A stretch of 64,000 nucleotides of DNA from Clostridium vincentii (GCF_002995745.1 NZ_PVXQ01000016.1:1-64000); one strand, 5' to 3'. Counted from the stretch's first letter, positions 39,513-48,589 are shown. Notes: generated by a model not told the origin, from the letters alone. Made by a program: numbers and translations.

Positions 39513-40238
39513 TTAGATAATGTTATATTTTCTTAGGAATTCTTCATCCTTTAAAACATTTTCATAACTATCATCTCTAATAATTTTATGATCCTCTGAA
39601 AAAACAATAGCTCTATTAAAAATTCCTTCTATATATTCAAAATCATGGGTAGCACAAATTATAGTTTTCCCACTTTTATTTAAATCAATTAGTAAATCTC
39701 TTAAAAATCTTTTCCCCTTAGGATCTATTCCATTCATAGGTTCATCCAAAGTAATCGTCTCTGGATTCATAGCTAAAACACTAGCAATCGCGACTCTTTT
39801 CTTCTCTCCTCCACTTAAATTATAAGGATGCTCTTCCTTTAATTTATCTACATTAAGAAGATTAAGGCAATCACAAACTCTTTTATTAATTTCCGCCTCT
39901 GGCAAACCCATTTGCACAAGACCAAAAGCTACTTCCTCAAAGACTGTGGAACAAAAAAGTTGTGTGTCAGAATTTTGAAATACGAATCCTAATTTTTTAT
40001 GAAACAATTTCAAGTATTTATTATCCTTTAATGCTCCCTGGTTTATTTCACTTCCATCAAACATATATTTTCCTTGATTCGGGAAAATAATAGCATTCAA
40101 TAGTTTTAACAGAGTTGATTTTCCACTTCCATTTGGACCTATAATAGCAACAGCTTCTCCTTCTTTTATATGGACATTTACATTGTCAAGAGCTACCTTA
40201 TTCTTGTAAGTAAATGAAATACTCTCTAATTTTATCAT
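39513..40238 (-). CDS. ECF transporter ATPase, nickel/cobalt type (NikO/CbiO)
   Basis: The 241-residue ATPase has Walker A GPNGSGKST, Q-loop FQNSDTQLF, signature LSGGEKKRVAIA and Walker B ETITLDEPMNGID. These are features of ECF A-components. It follows the T-component by 21 bases and precedes larC. Nickel is favoured over cobalt because of the Lar genes. Confidence 0.93.
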   Translation of the reverse strand: MIKLESISFTYKNKVALDNVNVHIKEGEAVAIIGPNGSGKSTLLKLLNAIIFPNQGKYMFDGSEINQGALKDNKYLKLFHKKLGFVFQNSDTQLFCSTVFEEVAFGLVQMGLPEAEINKRVCDCLNLLNVDKLKEEHPYNLSGGEKKRVAIASVLAMNPETITLDEPMNGIDPKGKRFLRDLLIDLNKSGKTIICATHDFEYIEGIFNRAIVFSEDHKIIRDDSYENVLKDEEFLRKYNII

Positions 40239-40259
40239 TAATACTTCTCCTTAATCTGC

Positions 40260-41054
40260 TTAGTAATTCAAGTATATAAACAAACTAACTAATAGTATAC
40301 ATATTGTTATATATACATAATCAATTTTCTTGAAAGTTAAATTCATCTTTGTAGTATATTCTCCTACAAAACATCTACACTCCATAGCATGAAACATTTC
40401 TTCACTGATTTTATAGGATTTTATAAACAGATTACCCATAATTGCAGTAAGGGAATTATACTTATTAGAAGTTGTACCAATTGATCTAAGTTTTAATGCA
40501 TATAATAGGTTAATAGAATATTCTCCTAGCAAAACAATATATTTTATTGTTATATCCATAGTCCATATAAATATATCTGGTATAAATAATAACTTTAAAG
40601 ACTTACAAACCTCACTCCATTTAGTATTATGAGATAGTAGATTCATAAGAAATATAGTTGTTATCATTTTTTGAAAAAGCAATAAACTATTGTATACATT
40701 GCCATAAAACATAGAAGGGATTAAAGCGATTAATGTTATAAAAGGGAATATGCAAGCTCTAAGGATAATTCTTTTACTTGCTCTTTTATCCATTAGAGAA
40801 AGGTTTACCATAACATATAAATCCAAGATAAATAAGTAAACAAAACTTCTTGAAAGAGAAATCAATATTACATTTAATATTGTACTTATAACTTTCAATG
40901 TTGGATTTATTGAATACACTAATTTATCTTGGCTTTTATTTTGCCTAATAATTGAAATTATTTTAATTATCGAGAATATACTTTTCTCTATATATGAATT
41001 TTTATCTTTCTTAGGGACATAATTATTCTTTTCTGCAAGCCACTGTGGAATCAT
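40260..41054 (-). CDS. ECF transporter T-component (NikQ/CbiQ)
   Basis: Membrane coupling subunit of 264 residues with about five helices between 65 and 262 and an ARG/CRCF-type coupling region (FHAMECRCFVGEYT). Its ATG follows the NikMN stop codon directly (TAAATG), with AAGGAG inside the end of that gene. An unusual 60-residue hydrophilic N-terminus precedes the first helix. Confidence 0.9.
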   Translation of the reverse strand: MIPQWLAEKNNYVPKKDKNSYIEKSIFSIIKIISIIRQNKSQDKLVYSINPTLKVISTILNVILISLSRSFVYLFILDLYVMVNLSLMDKRASKRIILRACIFPFITLIALIPSMFYGNVYNSLLLFQKMITTIFLMNLLSHNTKWSEVCKSLKLLFIPDIFIWTMDITIKYIVLLGEYSINLLYALKLRSIGTTSNKYNSLTAIMGNLFIKSYKISEEMFHAMECRCFVGEYTTKMNLTFKKIDYVYITICILLVSLFIYLNY

Positions 41055-42035
41055 TTAGTCTCCTTTTTGTCTCTTCTTTAAATTAATTTTGGCAAGAATT
41101 CTAAAAATAATAAATATTATTAGTACTCCTACTAAAGCAGATATAATATATCCAACATATTCTTTTAAGGTACCCATAGTATAGTCTGGAATTAAAGAAT
41201 TAAATTGAAATCCTTCTTCCATTCCTTTAGGTACAAATCCTATAAAGTTTTTAAACTCCTCTGCTCCCCACTCACCCCAGGCAGTTCCACTAGCTAATAG
41301 CCCTAAAGGAGTTGCCAAAACAAGCATTCCTATTACAATATAGAAAGGTTTTATTTTATTCACACTACCCTTGTATGAAATTTCCGGAGAAGCCTTTTTT
41401 ATATAACTATACGCTCCTAAAGTTATCATTCCCTCTAAGAAACCAACTACTAATAAATGAGGTATAGCCATTGCTGGAATAGATATAGACAATCCATAAG
41501 GACTATATAACGGCAATCCTGAAAAGTCCTTAAAAAGCAGTGGTTGAATACCAAACTCTATTGCTGCAAATAATGCCGCCATATTAACAGAAATATATCC
41601 TGCTAAGAATGCTGCAAAATATTCTCCTTTTTCCTTTGGCAAAACTTTCTTAATAAAATTAAACAAATAATGTGCTGTAAACGGCATTATAAAAGCCATG
41701 TTGAAACAATTTACACCAAAAGCTAATATTCCTCCATCACCAAAAAATAATGCTTGAATTGCAAGAGCTATAGTAACTGTAAAGACTGCACAATACGGCC
41801 CTAATAGAATAGCTACAAGGGCTGCTCCAATAGCATGCCCTGTAGTTCCTCCTGGAAGTGGTATATTAAACATCATAATTAAAAATGAAAAGGCTGCTGC
41901 TACTCCAAGTAGAGGCATTTTTTGTCTTGTTATTTCAGTTTTCACCTTCATACTTGCGCGTCTCCATATAGGAATCATAGCAACTCCAAAAGCAGCACAA
42001 GTTGAAGGACTTAAATAATTATCAGGTATATGCAT
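41055..42035 (-). CDS. Nickel ECF substrate-binding protein, fused NikM-NikN type
   Basis: Begins MHIPDNYLSP, the CbiM/NikM start in which the amino-terminal Met and His-2 bind the metal. Residues 1-205 form the S-component (GGTTGHAIGAALVAILLGPY, FFGDGGILAFGVNCFNMA). The C-terminal part (about 225-326) has two helices around a soluble loop like NikN/CbiN. So one protein does the job of two. It heads the nik-lar run. Confidence 0.93.
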   Translation of the reverse strand: MHIPDNYLSPSTCAAFGVAMIPIWRRASMKVKTEITRQKMPLLGVAAAFSFLIMMFNIPLPGGTTGHAIGAALVAILLGPYCAVFTVTIALAIQALFFGDGGILAFGVNCFNMAFIMPFTAHYLFNFIKKVLPKEKGEYFAAFLAGYISVNMAALFAAIEFGIQPLLFKDFSGLPLYSPYGLSISIPAMAIPHLLVVGFLEGMITLGAYSYIKKASPEISYKGSVNKIKPFYIVIGMLVLATPLGLLASGTAWGEWGAEEFKNFIGFVPKGMEEGFQFNSLIPDYTMGTLKEYVGYIISALVGVLIIFIIFRILAKINLKKRQKGD

Positions 42036-42050
42036 ATCTTCCCCCTCTTA

Positions 42051-42066
42051 AACCACGTGCGTGGTT
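42051..42066. promoter_or_regulatory. Inverted repeat in front of the nik-lar operon
   Basis: AACCACG-TG-CGTGGTT, arms of 7 bp, lies 4 bases upstream of the AAGAGGGGG ribosome site on the minus strand. A larger repeat (TTGAAAATT / AATTTTCAA, 42070-42100) precedes it. It could be a repressor site or a small hairpin controlling translation. There is no T-run. Confidence 0.45.
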
Positions 42067-42104
42067 AGTTGAAAATTATTCTCCCAACTATCAATTTTCA
42101 ATTA

Positions 42105-43262
42105 TCAATTAAACAAAGCTGTAACGTTTTTTAGTTCTTTACGAATTTCAATTGCTTGTGGACAATGAGTTTCACATTTACCACACTCTACACATTTATC
42201 TGCTCTTTCCTCAGGTTTTAATGATGTATATCTAGACTTAAGATACTTATCTGTTTCTGGAGTAACAAATAAACTATGCTCATTATAAAGAGTAAAGTTC
42301 TTAGGAATATTTACTCCTGCTGGACAAGGCATACAATATTCACAAGCTGTACAGTTAACCTTTATTCTTTCCTTAAATACTTTATTAACATCATCTATTG
42401 TCTTTAATTCCTTTTCTGTTAATGAATCCGGTAAAGCATCACTTGCTACTCTTATATTTTCAGTGACATTGTCCATTATATTCATACCACTTAATACTAC
42501 AGACACTTCTGGATGGTTCCATACCCATCTTAATGCCCATTCAGCTGGAGATCTTTTAATCTCTGCTTCTGCAAATGTATTTTTAACTACATCTGGAAGA
42601 TCCTTAACTATTTTACCACCTCTAAGTGGCTCCATAATAACAACCCCTAATCCTTTATTAGCTGCATATTTAAGACCTTCATTTCCTGCTTGGAACTTTT
42701 CATCTAAATAATTATATTGAATTTGGCAAAAAGACCAATCATAATAATCTACTATTCCTTTAAATACCTCTAACTTATCATGGAATGAAAATCCTGCATA
42801 TCTTATTCTTCCATCTTTTATTGCAGAATCTAAAAATTCATCTATTCCTAATTTCTTTAAGTTTTCCCAGGTAGCTGCATTTAAAGAATGTACTAGATAA
42901 AAATCTATTGTCTTTGTTTGAAGCCGTTCTAATTGCTCATTTAAATACTTGTCCATATCTTCTCTAGTTTTAATTAACCAGCTAGGAAGTTTTGTAGCTA
43001 AATTAACTTTTTCCCTATACCCATCTTTTAATGCTCTACCTACAAAAGGTTCGCTTTCTCCACCACTTCCCATTCCAGTTCCATGATAAGGATATGCAGT
43101 ATCTACATAGTTAACACCCTCATCAATAGCATAACGAATCATTTCTATAGCTTTTTCATCATCAATTTTAGTAGTATCACCGTCAATAATAGGTAACCTC
43201 ATAGTTCCAAATCCTAAAGCTGATACCTTTTCATTTGTCTTTCCAAGTTTTCTATATAACAA
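42105..43262 (-). CDS. Aldo/keto reductase with C-terminal ferredoxin domain
   Basis: The first 290 residues form an AKR barrel (ALGFGTMRLP, DTAYPYHG, LVHSL and the late GMN loop). The last 85 residues carry two cysteine clusters, CTACEYCMPCPAGV and CVECGKCETHCP, that bind 4Fe-4S centres. This clostridial group of AKR is electron-linked; its substrate is unknown. Start TTG 43262 is supported by GGAGGAG 5 bases upstream. A MerR-type promoter faces it, so the divergent MerR gene is the likely regulator. Confidence 0.9.
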   Translation of the reverse strand: MLYRKLGKTNEKVSALGFGTMRLPIIDGDTTKIDDEKAIEMIRYAIDEGVNYVDTAYPYHGTGMGSGGESEPFVGRALKDGYREKVNLATKLPSWLIKTREDMDKYLNEQLERLQTKTIDFYLVHSLNAATWENLKKLGIDEFLDSAIKDGRIRYAGFSFHDKLEVFKGIVDYYDWSFCQIQYNYLDEKFQAGNEGLKYAANKGLGVVIMEPLRGGKIVKDLPDVVKNTFAEAEIKRSPAEWALRWVWNHPEVSVVLSGMNIMDNVTENIRVASDALPDSLTEKELKTIDDVNKVFKERIKVNCTACEYCMPCPAGVNIPKNFTLYNEHSLFVTPETDKYLKSRYTSLKPEERADKCVECGKCETHCPQAIEIRKELKNVTALFN

Positions 43263-43312
43263 AATAACTCCTCCTAAGATAATAATATTATTGAATAACT
43301 TAATCTATGTTC

Positions 43313-43343
43313 ATTTTACATCTTAGAGTCTACTCTAAGTCAA
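43313..43343 (-). promoter_or_regulatory. MerR-type promoter of the aldo/keto reductase
   Basis: On the minus strand, TTGACT, a 19-base spacer and TAAAAT. The spacer holds the dyad TTAGAGTAGACTCTAA (43323-43338). Long 19-base spacers with a central dyad are the hallmark of MerR-activated promoters. Confidence 0.8.
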
Positions 43344-43405
43344 TAGTTTTTTATTAAAAGACCTATACTTATTATTTATAAACATGTCATATTAATTTTT
43401 TTGAA

Positions 43406-43438
43406 TTTACAAGTTCATCTGCTTAGAGTATACTCTAA
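43406..43438 (+). promoter_or_regulatory. Autoregulated promoter of the MerR gene
   Basis: TTTACA, 17 bases, TATACT. The perfect 16-base dyad TTAGAGTATACTCTAA (43423-43438) covers the -10 box, so binding should repress the gene. The dyad starts exactly 100 bases from its partner at 43323. Confidence 0.75.
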
Positions 43439-43479
43439 CTTATAAGAAAACTTTATATTTTTATAGGAGGATATATATT

Positions 43480-43848
43480 ATGGGATATAGTATTGCTGAA
43501 GTAGCTGAAAAGACTCATTTAACTGCACACACCCTTAGATATTATGAAAAAGAAGGTTTATTACCTTTTGTACACCGCAGTGACTCTGGAAACAGAGATT
43601 TTATGGATAAAGATTTAGAATGGCTTGAACTTATTTGTTGTTTGAAGAAAACAGGTATGCCTATAAAGAGAATCAAAGAATATATTGGTTTATGCCTTAA
43701 AGGCGATGAAACTCTTGAAGTACGCAGAAAAATATTTCTAAATCACCGCGAAGAAGTTATAAATGGAATAGCAGACTTACAAAAGAATCTTGATAAGATA
43801 AATTGCAAAATTAAATATTATGATTCTGCTTGTGATTGTGAAAAATAA
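43480..43848 (+). CDS. MerR-family transcriptional regulator
   Basis: The winged helix is at residues 3-70 (SIAEVAEKTHLTAHTLRYYEKEGLLPFVHRSDSGNRDF), followed by a dimer helix (about 75-113) and a C-terminal DSACDCEK. The two close Cys could bind metal, but MerR proteins of this AdhR-like type often sense aldehydes or oxidants. It is divergent from the aldo/keto reductase, and the dyads between them are strong operator candidates. SD AGGAGG precedes ATG 43480. Confidence 0.93.
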   Translation: MGYSIAEVAEKTHLTAHTLRYYEKEGLLPFVHRSDSGNRDFMDKDLEWLELICCLKKTGMPIKRIKEYIGLCLKGDETLEVRRKIFLNHREEVINGIADLQKNLDKINCKIKYYDSACDCEK

Positions 43849-43893
43849 AATTTAGATATGTATTTCATTCTTCAATCACCTTTAATTTAATGT

Positions 43894-43899
43894 TATAAT
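43894..43899 (+). promoter_or_regulatory. Extended -10 box before the 59-residue gene
   Basis: TGTTATAAT, a TG-extended consensus -10, lies 85 bases before the start codon. The -35 (TTCAAT) is weak. Confidence 0.5.
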
Positions 43900-43983
43900 A
43901 TAGAATATATATCGTTTAATATATATCTCAAATTAAATCGTATTTTTAAACATAATAAAATATTTACTATTGGGGAGTGTAAA

Positions 43984-44163
43984 ATGAAAAACAAATCAAA
44001 TTTATCAAGTATATTAATAGCTATTTTATTTCTTGTATTAACAATATCAAAAATCTTAAATAAGGAATATATTCTTGGTGGCATTTGCATTCTTGTAGCT
44101 GTTGCTAATTTGATTGTCTATTTCCGTTCTAATGCAAAAAAAAGTGATTCTAGTGTTAAATAG
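43984..44163 (+). CDS. Small two-helix membrane protein, 59 residues
   Basis: ATG 43984 has GGGGAG 6 bases upstream. The protein begins MKNKSNLSSILIAILFLVL and has two hydrophobic segments (about 8-23 and 31-47) followed by a Lys/Ser-rich tail. It has a likely promoter and a strong terminator, so it is probably real. The function is unknown. Confidence 0.7.
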   Translation: MKNKSNLSSILIAILFLVLTISKILNKEYILGGICILVAVANLIVYFRSNAKKSDSSVK

Positions 44164-44180
44164 GTCTTTACACTTAAAAT

Positions 44181-44214
44181 AAAGCAGGTAGTCCAAACTT
44201 AGACTACCTGCTTT
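44181..44214. terminator. Terminator of the small membrane-protein gene
   Basis: AAAGCAGGTAGTC / GACTACCTGCTTT, a perfect 13-bp stem with an 8-base loop and T-run on the + strand. It can also end the minus-strand tautomerase message. Confidence 0.9.
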
Positions 44215-44235
44215 TTGATTTAGATTTATTTAAAT

Positions 44236-44579
44236 CTAAAACATCTTTCCATTCCATCCCCAGTCTTTTATCTCATCGAAAGTTATGTATATGTTATCTT
44301 TTGGTATATTAAGTTCTTCTTCAAATAAGATAGAAACTTTTGATGTTATGGCCTCCTTATGCTTCCTCTGAGCTGTTCCAAACATTTTAATCTCTATAAA
44401 AGCAGCCTTTTGTTTTTTTCACCTCTAAAGAAAAGTTCATGGCCATCTTTAAACCCTACCATAAGCCATTCCTCGCTTTTCCCAGGAATTTCGGTAATTA
44501 TTTCGCCTAATCTTGATTTTATAAGCTCTTTCTTTTCATCTGTCATTTTTACTGTTAAAGTTGAATTTATGTATGGCAT
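44236..44579 (-). pseudogene. MIF-type tautomerase split by a -1 frameshift
   Basis: The first frame (44394-44579) encodes MPYINSTLTVKMTDEKKELI with catalytic Pro-1 and reaches HELFFRGEKNK before stopping. The -1 frame continues at once with KAAFIEIKMFGTAQRKHKEA and ends DEIKDWGWNGKMF. Together these make a full-length bacterial MIF/phenylpyruvate tautomerase of about 114 residues. The break lies at 44412-44418, minus strand A AAA AAC in the reading phase of a classic -1 slippery heptamer. It may be a one-base loss in the A-run, a programmed ribosomal frameshift, or repaired by slippage of RNA polymerase on seven A. Confidence 0.85.
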
Positions 44580-44599
44580 AATGAGCCTCCTTAAAAATA

Positions 44600-46036
44600 T
44601 TATATTTTAACTAAATATTGGCTTATATTAGTTTTTTGATTTATAAAGATTAGTGGTTCAACTTTATAACCTTCAATGCCATTTATATAATTTATATAAA
44701 TCTCTTTATCCAGTCCATCAATATTTTTTAAGAAACCTACTAGATCTCCCTTAATTTTATCCTTATAACTTTCATCAACTTCAATAAAGAAATCTTTAAT
44801 ACCATTTTCATTATAATATTTTATAATTTGATTATGAATTAATCCCTCTAAATAGGACAATTTAAGAAGCATCCCTGTTCCATTGCATAAAGGGCAAGTT
44901 TCCTCCATATATTCATAAATACTTTTCCCAATTCTCTTTCTAGATATCTGTACTAGATTTAATTCAGTAAATGGATATATTTTAAAATTTCCTCCATCTT
45001 CCTTTAGAGCGTCTTTAATTTCTTTCATAACAATAGCCTTATGAGATTTCTCTCTTAAATCTATAAAATCTATTACAATAATACCACTTAGGTTTCTTAA
45101 AAGGATTTGCCTTCCAATCTCCCTAGCAGCCTCTACATTAGTCTCTAGTATGGTTTTTTCAAAGCTTTTTTCCTTAATATTTTTCCCCGTATTTACATCA
45201 ATTGCATACATAGCTTCAGTTTTATCTATTACAATAGAACCTCCACAAGGTAGTACTACCTTATTATGTCTAAGCTTTAAAAGCTCCTTTTCTATATCAT
45301 AGGAATCGAATAGGCACTTTTCTTTATCAAACAGCTTAACCCTTACATATTCTTCATCCTTAACATATTCACAAACAAAGTTATAATCCTCATCATTATC
45401 AATGATTATCTCAGCTGGCAATGTTCCTATCTTATCGCGTAATACCCTTGTTATTGCAAGATTATCACCATAAAGCTTTCCTAGATTTATAGAATATTTC
45501 ATTTTTCTATTTATTTCTAAAAATTCCTTCTCTAAAAGTCGTCTCTCATGTAAAAGTTCCTCTATGCTAGCACTATCTGCTTCAGTTCTTATAATTATTT
45601 TAGCTCCTTCAACCTCTGGAAGTTCTGCCAAAATAAGCTCCTTCTTTATTTCGTCCTTAAATCTTCTGGAAAATTCAATACCTTCTCCAACACCTTCAAG
45701 AACCATATATTTTGAAGGGATAGCATATCTTGTAGTTAACTTAGCTCCCTTTTGATTTAAAGGCTCTTTTACTATTTCAACTGCAATCTCCTGTCCTTTT
45801 TTTATTCCTTCAGCCTTTAGTTCATTGCTAAAATAAAGATACCCTTCCTTCTCTAACCCTAGATCAACAAAAATTGAGTTAGTGGCAGGAATAATATTTT
45901 TAACCCTGCCCTTATATATTTCTCCAGCTATAGGACCGGTGCTAACCTCATCTACAATACATTCTTGTAATATATTATTATTTTTTATTGCTATTCTTAG
46001 AGTATTTTCTCTTCTCTCTATAAAAATTTCTTTCAT
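44600..46036 (-). CDS. rng: Ribonuclease G/E family endoribonuclease
   Basis: The order is an S1-like RNA-binding domain (about 35-125, GEIYKGRVKNIIPATNSIFVDLG), the RNase H-like catalytic domain with DVNTGK and IVIDFIDL metal ligands, and the zinc-link cysteines CPLCNGTG (about 405). RNase G/E trims rRNA and degrades mRNA. ATG 46036 is preferred over GTG 46045, which touches the AGGAT ribosome site. It follows the TIGR03936 gene. In related genomes the next gene is rplU, but here it is 30.9 kb away. Confidence 0.94.
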   Translation of the reverse strand: MKEIFIERRENTLRIAIKNNNILQECIVDEVSTGPIAGEIYKGRVKNIIPATNSIFVDLGLEKEGYLYFSNELKAEGIKKGQEIAVEIVKEPLNQKGAKLTTRYAIPSKYMVLEGVGEGIEFSRRFKDEIKKELILAELPEVEGAKIIIRTEADSASIEELLHERRLLEKEFLEINRKMKYSINLGKLYGDNLAITRVLRDKIGTLPAEIIIDNDEDYNFVCEYVKDEEYVRVKLFDKEKCLFDSYDIEKELLKLRHNKVVLPCGGSIVIDKTEAMYAIDVNTGKNIKEKSFEKTILETNVEAAREIGRQILLRNLSGIIVIDFIDLREKSHKAIVMKEIKDALKEDGGNFKIYPFTELNLVQISRKRIGKSIYEYMEETCPLCNGTGMLLKLSYLEGLIHNQIIKYYNENGIKDFFIEVDESYKDKIKGDLVGFLKNIDGLDKEIYINYINGIEGYKVEPLIFINQKTNISQYLVKI

Positions 46037-46041
46037 TATTA

Positions 46042-46755
46042 TCACATCCTACCTACATTACATAATGGTACTAACTTATCATCCATTAAATAATACATTT
46101 CTTCCCTCTTTATATCCACAAAGGCATCCTCATTAGCATTTGAAGTTCTTTCCTTTATATAGCTAATTAAAAGATTTGCTGATAAATGTTCTCGACTTCC
46201 TGATTGAATTAATGCATTTATTACTAATTCTTCACTATTAATCGAAAATTCAAACTCATATACTAAAGCTTTTATATCAACTTCTCTCTCGCCTTTCTTA
46301 CTCTTCTTCAATGTAGTCCATTCTTTTTCTTCTAAAAGAGATTTAAGCTCACCCTCTAACATTTTAGTATCCTTGTAGCTAATTTTAATTGTATATCTAC
46401 AAGCATCTATTAATGCCATTCCTTGAGGTAACTTCTTTGCATTTTCTTCTTCCACAATTTTAGTAACCTCTAAAAACTCTATACCTTGAGCACTAGTTGC
46501 CTTTAATTTTTCTAATATTTCGTCTTCAGCTACTTCTTCAAGTAAAATTAGATCCATATATTCCCCTGAAGAATAAACTCCAACAGATAAAGGTTGAGCA
46601 ATTGAAAGAGCCATATGAGGATTAAATCCCCTTGAATATTGTGCTGGCAAGCCAGATCTTCTTACACCCTTTTGAATTGTTCTCATTATATCTAAGTGAG
46701 CAATGAATTTTATCTTACTTTCCTTAGTGAATTTAATTAGATATCGCACCAGCAA
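46042..46755 (-). CDS. TIGR03936 / DUF2344 radical SAM-associated protein
   Basis: This 237-residue protein has the family start VRYLIKFTKESKIKFIAHLDIMRTIQ and SGLPAQYSRGFNPHMALSIAQPLSVGV. It nearly always follows the large radical SAM protein, here with a 23-base overlap. TTG 46755 has AGGGAG 6 bases upstream; GTG 46749 is the alternative. Its role in RNA or cofactor modification is unknown. Confidence 0.9.
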   Translation of the reverse strand: MLVRYLIKFTKESKIKFIAHLDIMRTIQKGVRRSGLPAQYSRGFNPHMALSIAQPLSVGVYSSGEYMDLILLEEVAEDEILEKLKATSAQGIEFLEVTKIVEEENAKKLPQGMALIDACRYTIKISYKDTKMLEGELKSLLEEKEWTTLKKSKKGEREVDIKALVYEFEFSINSEELVINALIQSGSREHLSANLLISYIKERTSNANEDAFVDIKREEMYYLMDDKLVPLCNVGRM

Positions 46756-48589
46756 AACACTCTCCCTTCATAAAGTTCTCATTTATTCCACAACCAGTAC
46801 ACCCTTTTCTACAATTTTGAGTAAGTTCTGCTCTCTTTGCCTTTTCATTTTCAACCTTAAGATACTCTTTATTAACTCCAATATCTATAAAGTCCCAAGG
46901 AAGTATTTCATCATAACTTCTTTCTCTATAAAGATAGAAATCTTCATCTATATTACATTCCTTAATTGATTCCTGCCATATCCCAAAATTAAAGAACTCT
47001 GTCCAGCCATCAAACTTAGCGCCTTTTTCATAGGCTTTAATTAGCATCTCACAAATCCTTCTATCTCCTCTTGCAAATAAAGCTTCCATATAAGCTGTCT
47101 TTTCTGAATGATAGTTATAATATATACTTCTAGACTTAATAGAATCTCTTACTGCATTTATCTTCTCATTTACTTTATTCCCTCTCTCCATTGGTGCCCA
47201 TTGGAATGGTGTAAAAGGTTTTGGTATAAGAATTGAAGTACTTACAGTTACTCTTAATCCCCTATTTCTAACTTCTTTAGGTACTGAAAAATACTGATCT
47301 TGAATTTTATGTGCAAGCTCTCCAATAGCACTACAATCCTCTATTGTTTCATAAGGTAGTCCAATCATAAAGTAAAGTTTAAGATTACTCCATCCAGCTT
47401 CAAAAGCACTTCTTGCAGCCTCAAGGATTTTTTCTTCTGTTAAGCCTTTATTAATTATATCTCTCATCCTTTGAGATCCAGCCTCTGGTGCAAAAGTCAA
47501 TCCTGTCTTTTTAACCTTTTGTATTTCCTTAATTAAATCTACTGAAAATGCGTCTACTCTAATAGATGGCAATGCAATAGCAACCTTGTCATCACTATGC
47601 TCCTCCATCAAGTCATGGATAAGTCCTTGAATATCTGAATAATCACAGGTACTTAAAGATGATAAGCTTATTTCTTGATATCCAGTGCTTTTAATTAATT
47701 CCCTTGCTTGCCTTACTAATGTCGCTCTAGATTTTTCTCTAACAGGTCTATAAAGCATACCAGCTTGACAGAACCTACAGCCATTAGTACATCCTCTAAA
47801 GGTTTCAAGAACTATCCTATCATGAACTATATCTGTATAGGGTACTATAAATTTATCAGGGAACTCCACCTTATCAAAATCTTCAACTATTCTTTTTTGA
47901 ACCCTAGCTGGCACATCTTCATACTTTGGCTTAAATTCCTGAATTGTTCCATCCTCATTATATTTTACATCATATAACGATGGTACATATATTCCTCTTA
48001 TATGAGATATTTCTCTTAAGAATGCTTTCTTATTCCATTTATCCTTTTTATATCTAGCATAAACATCAAGGACATCATCCATCATCTCTTCACCTTCACC
48101 AAGTTCAAAGAAGTCAATTACTCCACTTAAAGTCTCTGGATTATATGCACATGGACCTCCAGCTATAATTAAAGGCTCATCGTCGCCTCTTTCCTCTGCC
48201 CTTATTGTTATTCCTGCCATATTAAGCATATTCAATATATTAGTATAACTCATTTCATACTGAAGTGTGAAACCTAAAAAATCAAAGTTAGTTATTGGAT
48301 CCTTTGTCTCTAATGCATATAAAGGTATATTATTTTTTCTTAATTGCTCCTCCATATCTGGCCATGGAGCAAATACTCTTTCGCAATATGTATCTTCTCT
48401 TTGATTTATTGTATGATAAAGTATTCTCATTCCCAAATGGGACATTCCCACCTCATAAACATCTGGAAAACAAAATGCAAATCTAATATCAACCTCTTCT
48501 GGGTTCTTAATTACTTCATTAAGTTCTCCACCAATATATCTTGACGGTTTTTCTACCATACTTAGAATATGATCTGTTATTTTATTCAT
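46733..48589 (-). CDS. TIGR03960 family B12-binding-like radical SAM protein
   Basis: The 618-residue protein has a cobalamin-binding-like N-terminal region (FCFPDVYEVGMSHLGMRIL), the radical SAM Cys motif CTNGCRFCQ near residue 267, and a C-terminal CRKGCTGCG cluster. It is conserved in Firmicutes upstream of rng and rplU. The substrate is unknown. Confidence 0.92.
   Translation of the reverse strand: MNKITDHILSMVEKPSRYIGGELNEVIKNPEEVDIRFAFCFPDVYEVGMSHLGMRILYHTINQREDTYCERVFAPWPDMEEQLRKNNIPLYALETKDPITNFDFLGFTLQYEMSYTNILNMLNMAGITIRAEERGDDEPLIIAGGPCAYNPETLSGVIDFFELGEGEEMMDDVLDVYARYKKDKWNKKAFLREISHIRGIYVPSLYDVKYNEDGTIQEFKPKYEDVPARVQKRIVEDFDKVEFPDKFIVPYTDIVHDRIVLETFRGCTNGCRFCQAGMLYRPVREKSRATLVRQARELIKSTGYQEISLSSLSTCDYSDIQGLIHDLMEEHSDDKVAIALPSIRVDAFSVDLIKEIQKVKKTGLTFAPEAGSQRMRDIINKGLTEEKILEAARSAFEAGWSNLKLYFMIGLPYETIEDCSAIGELAHKIQDQYFSVPKEVRNRGLRVTVSTSILIPKPFTPFQWAPMERGNKVNEKINAVRDSIKSRSIYYNYHSEKTAYMEALFARGDRRICEMLIKAYEKGAKFDGWTEFFNFGIWQESIKECNIDEDFYLYRERSYDEILPWDFIDIGVNKEYLKVENEKAKRAELTQNCRKGCTGCGINENFMKGECFAGAISN

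Noticed and set aside
42051-42066. Terminator of the aldo/keto reductase
   Set aside because: There is no T-run on the minus strand and the stem lies directly against the next gene's ribosome site.
43893-44090. 65-residue minus-strand frame
   Set aside because: It is antisense to the 59-residue gene, which has a proper ribosome site, promoter and terminator.
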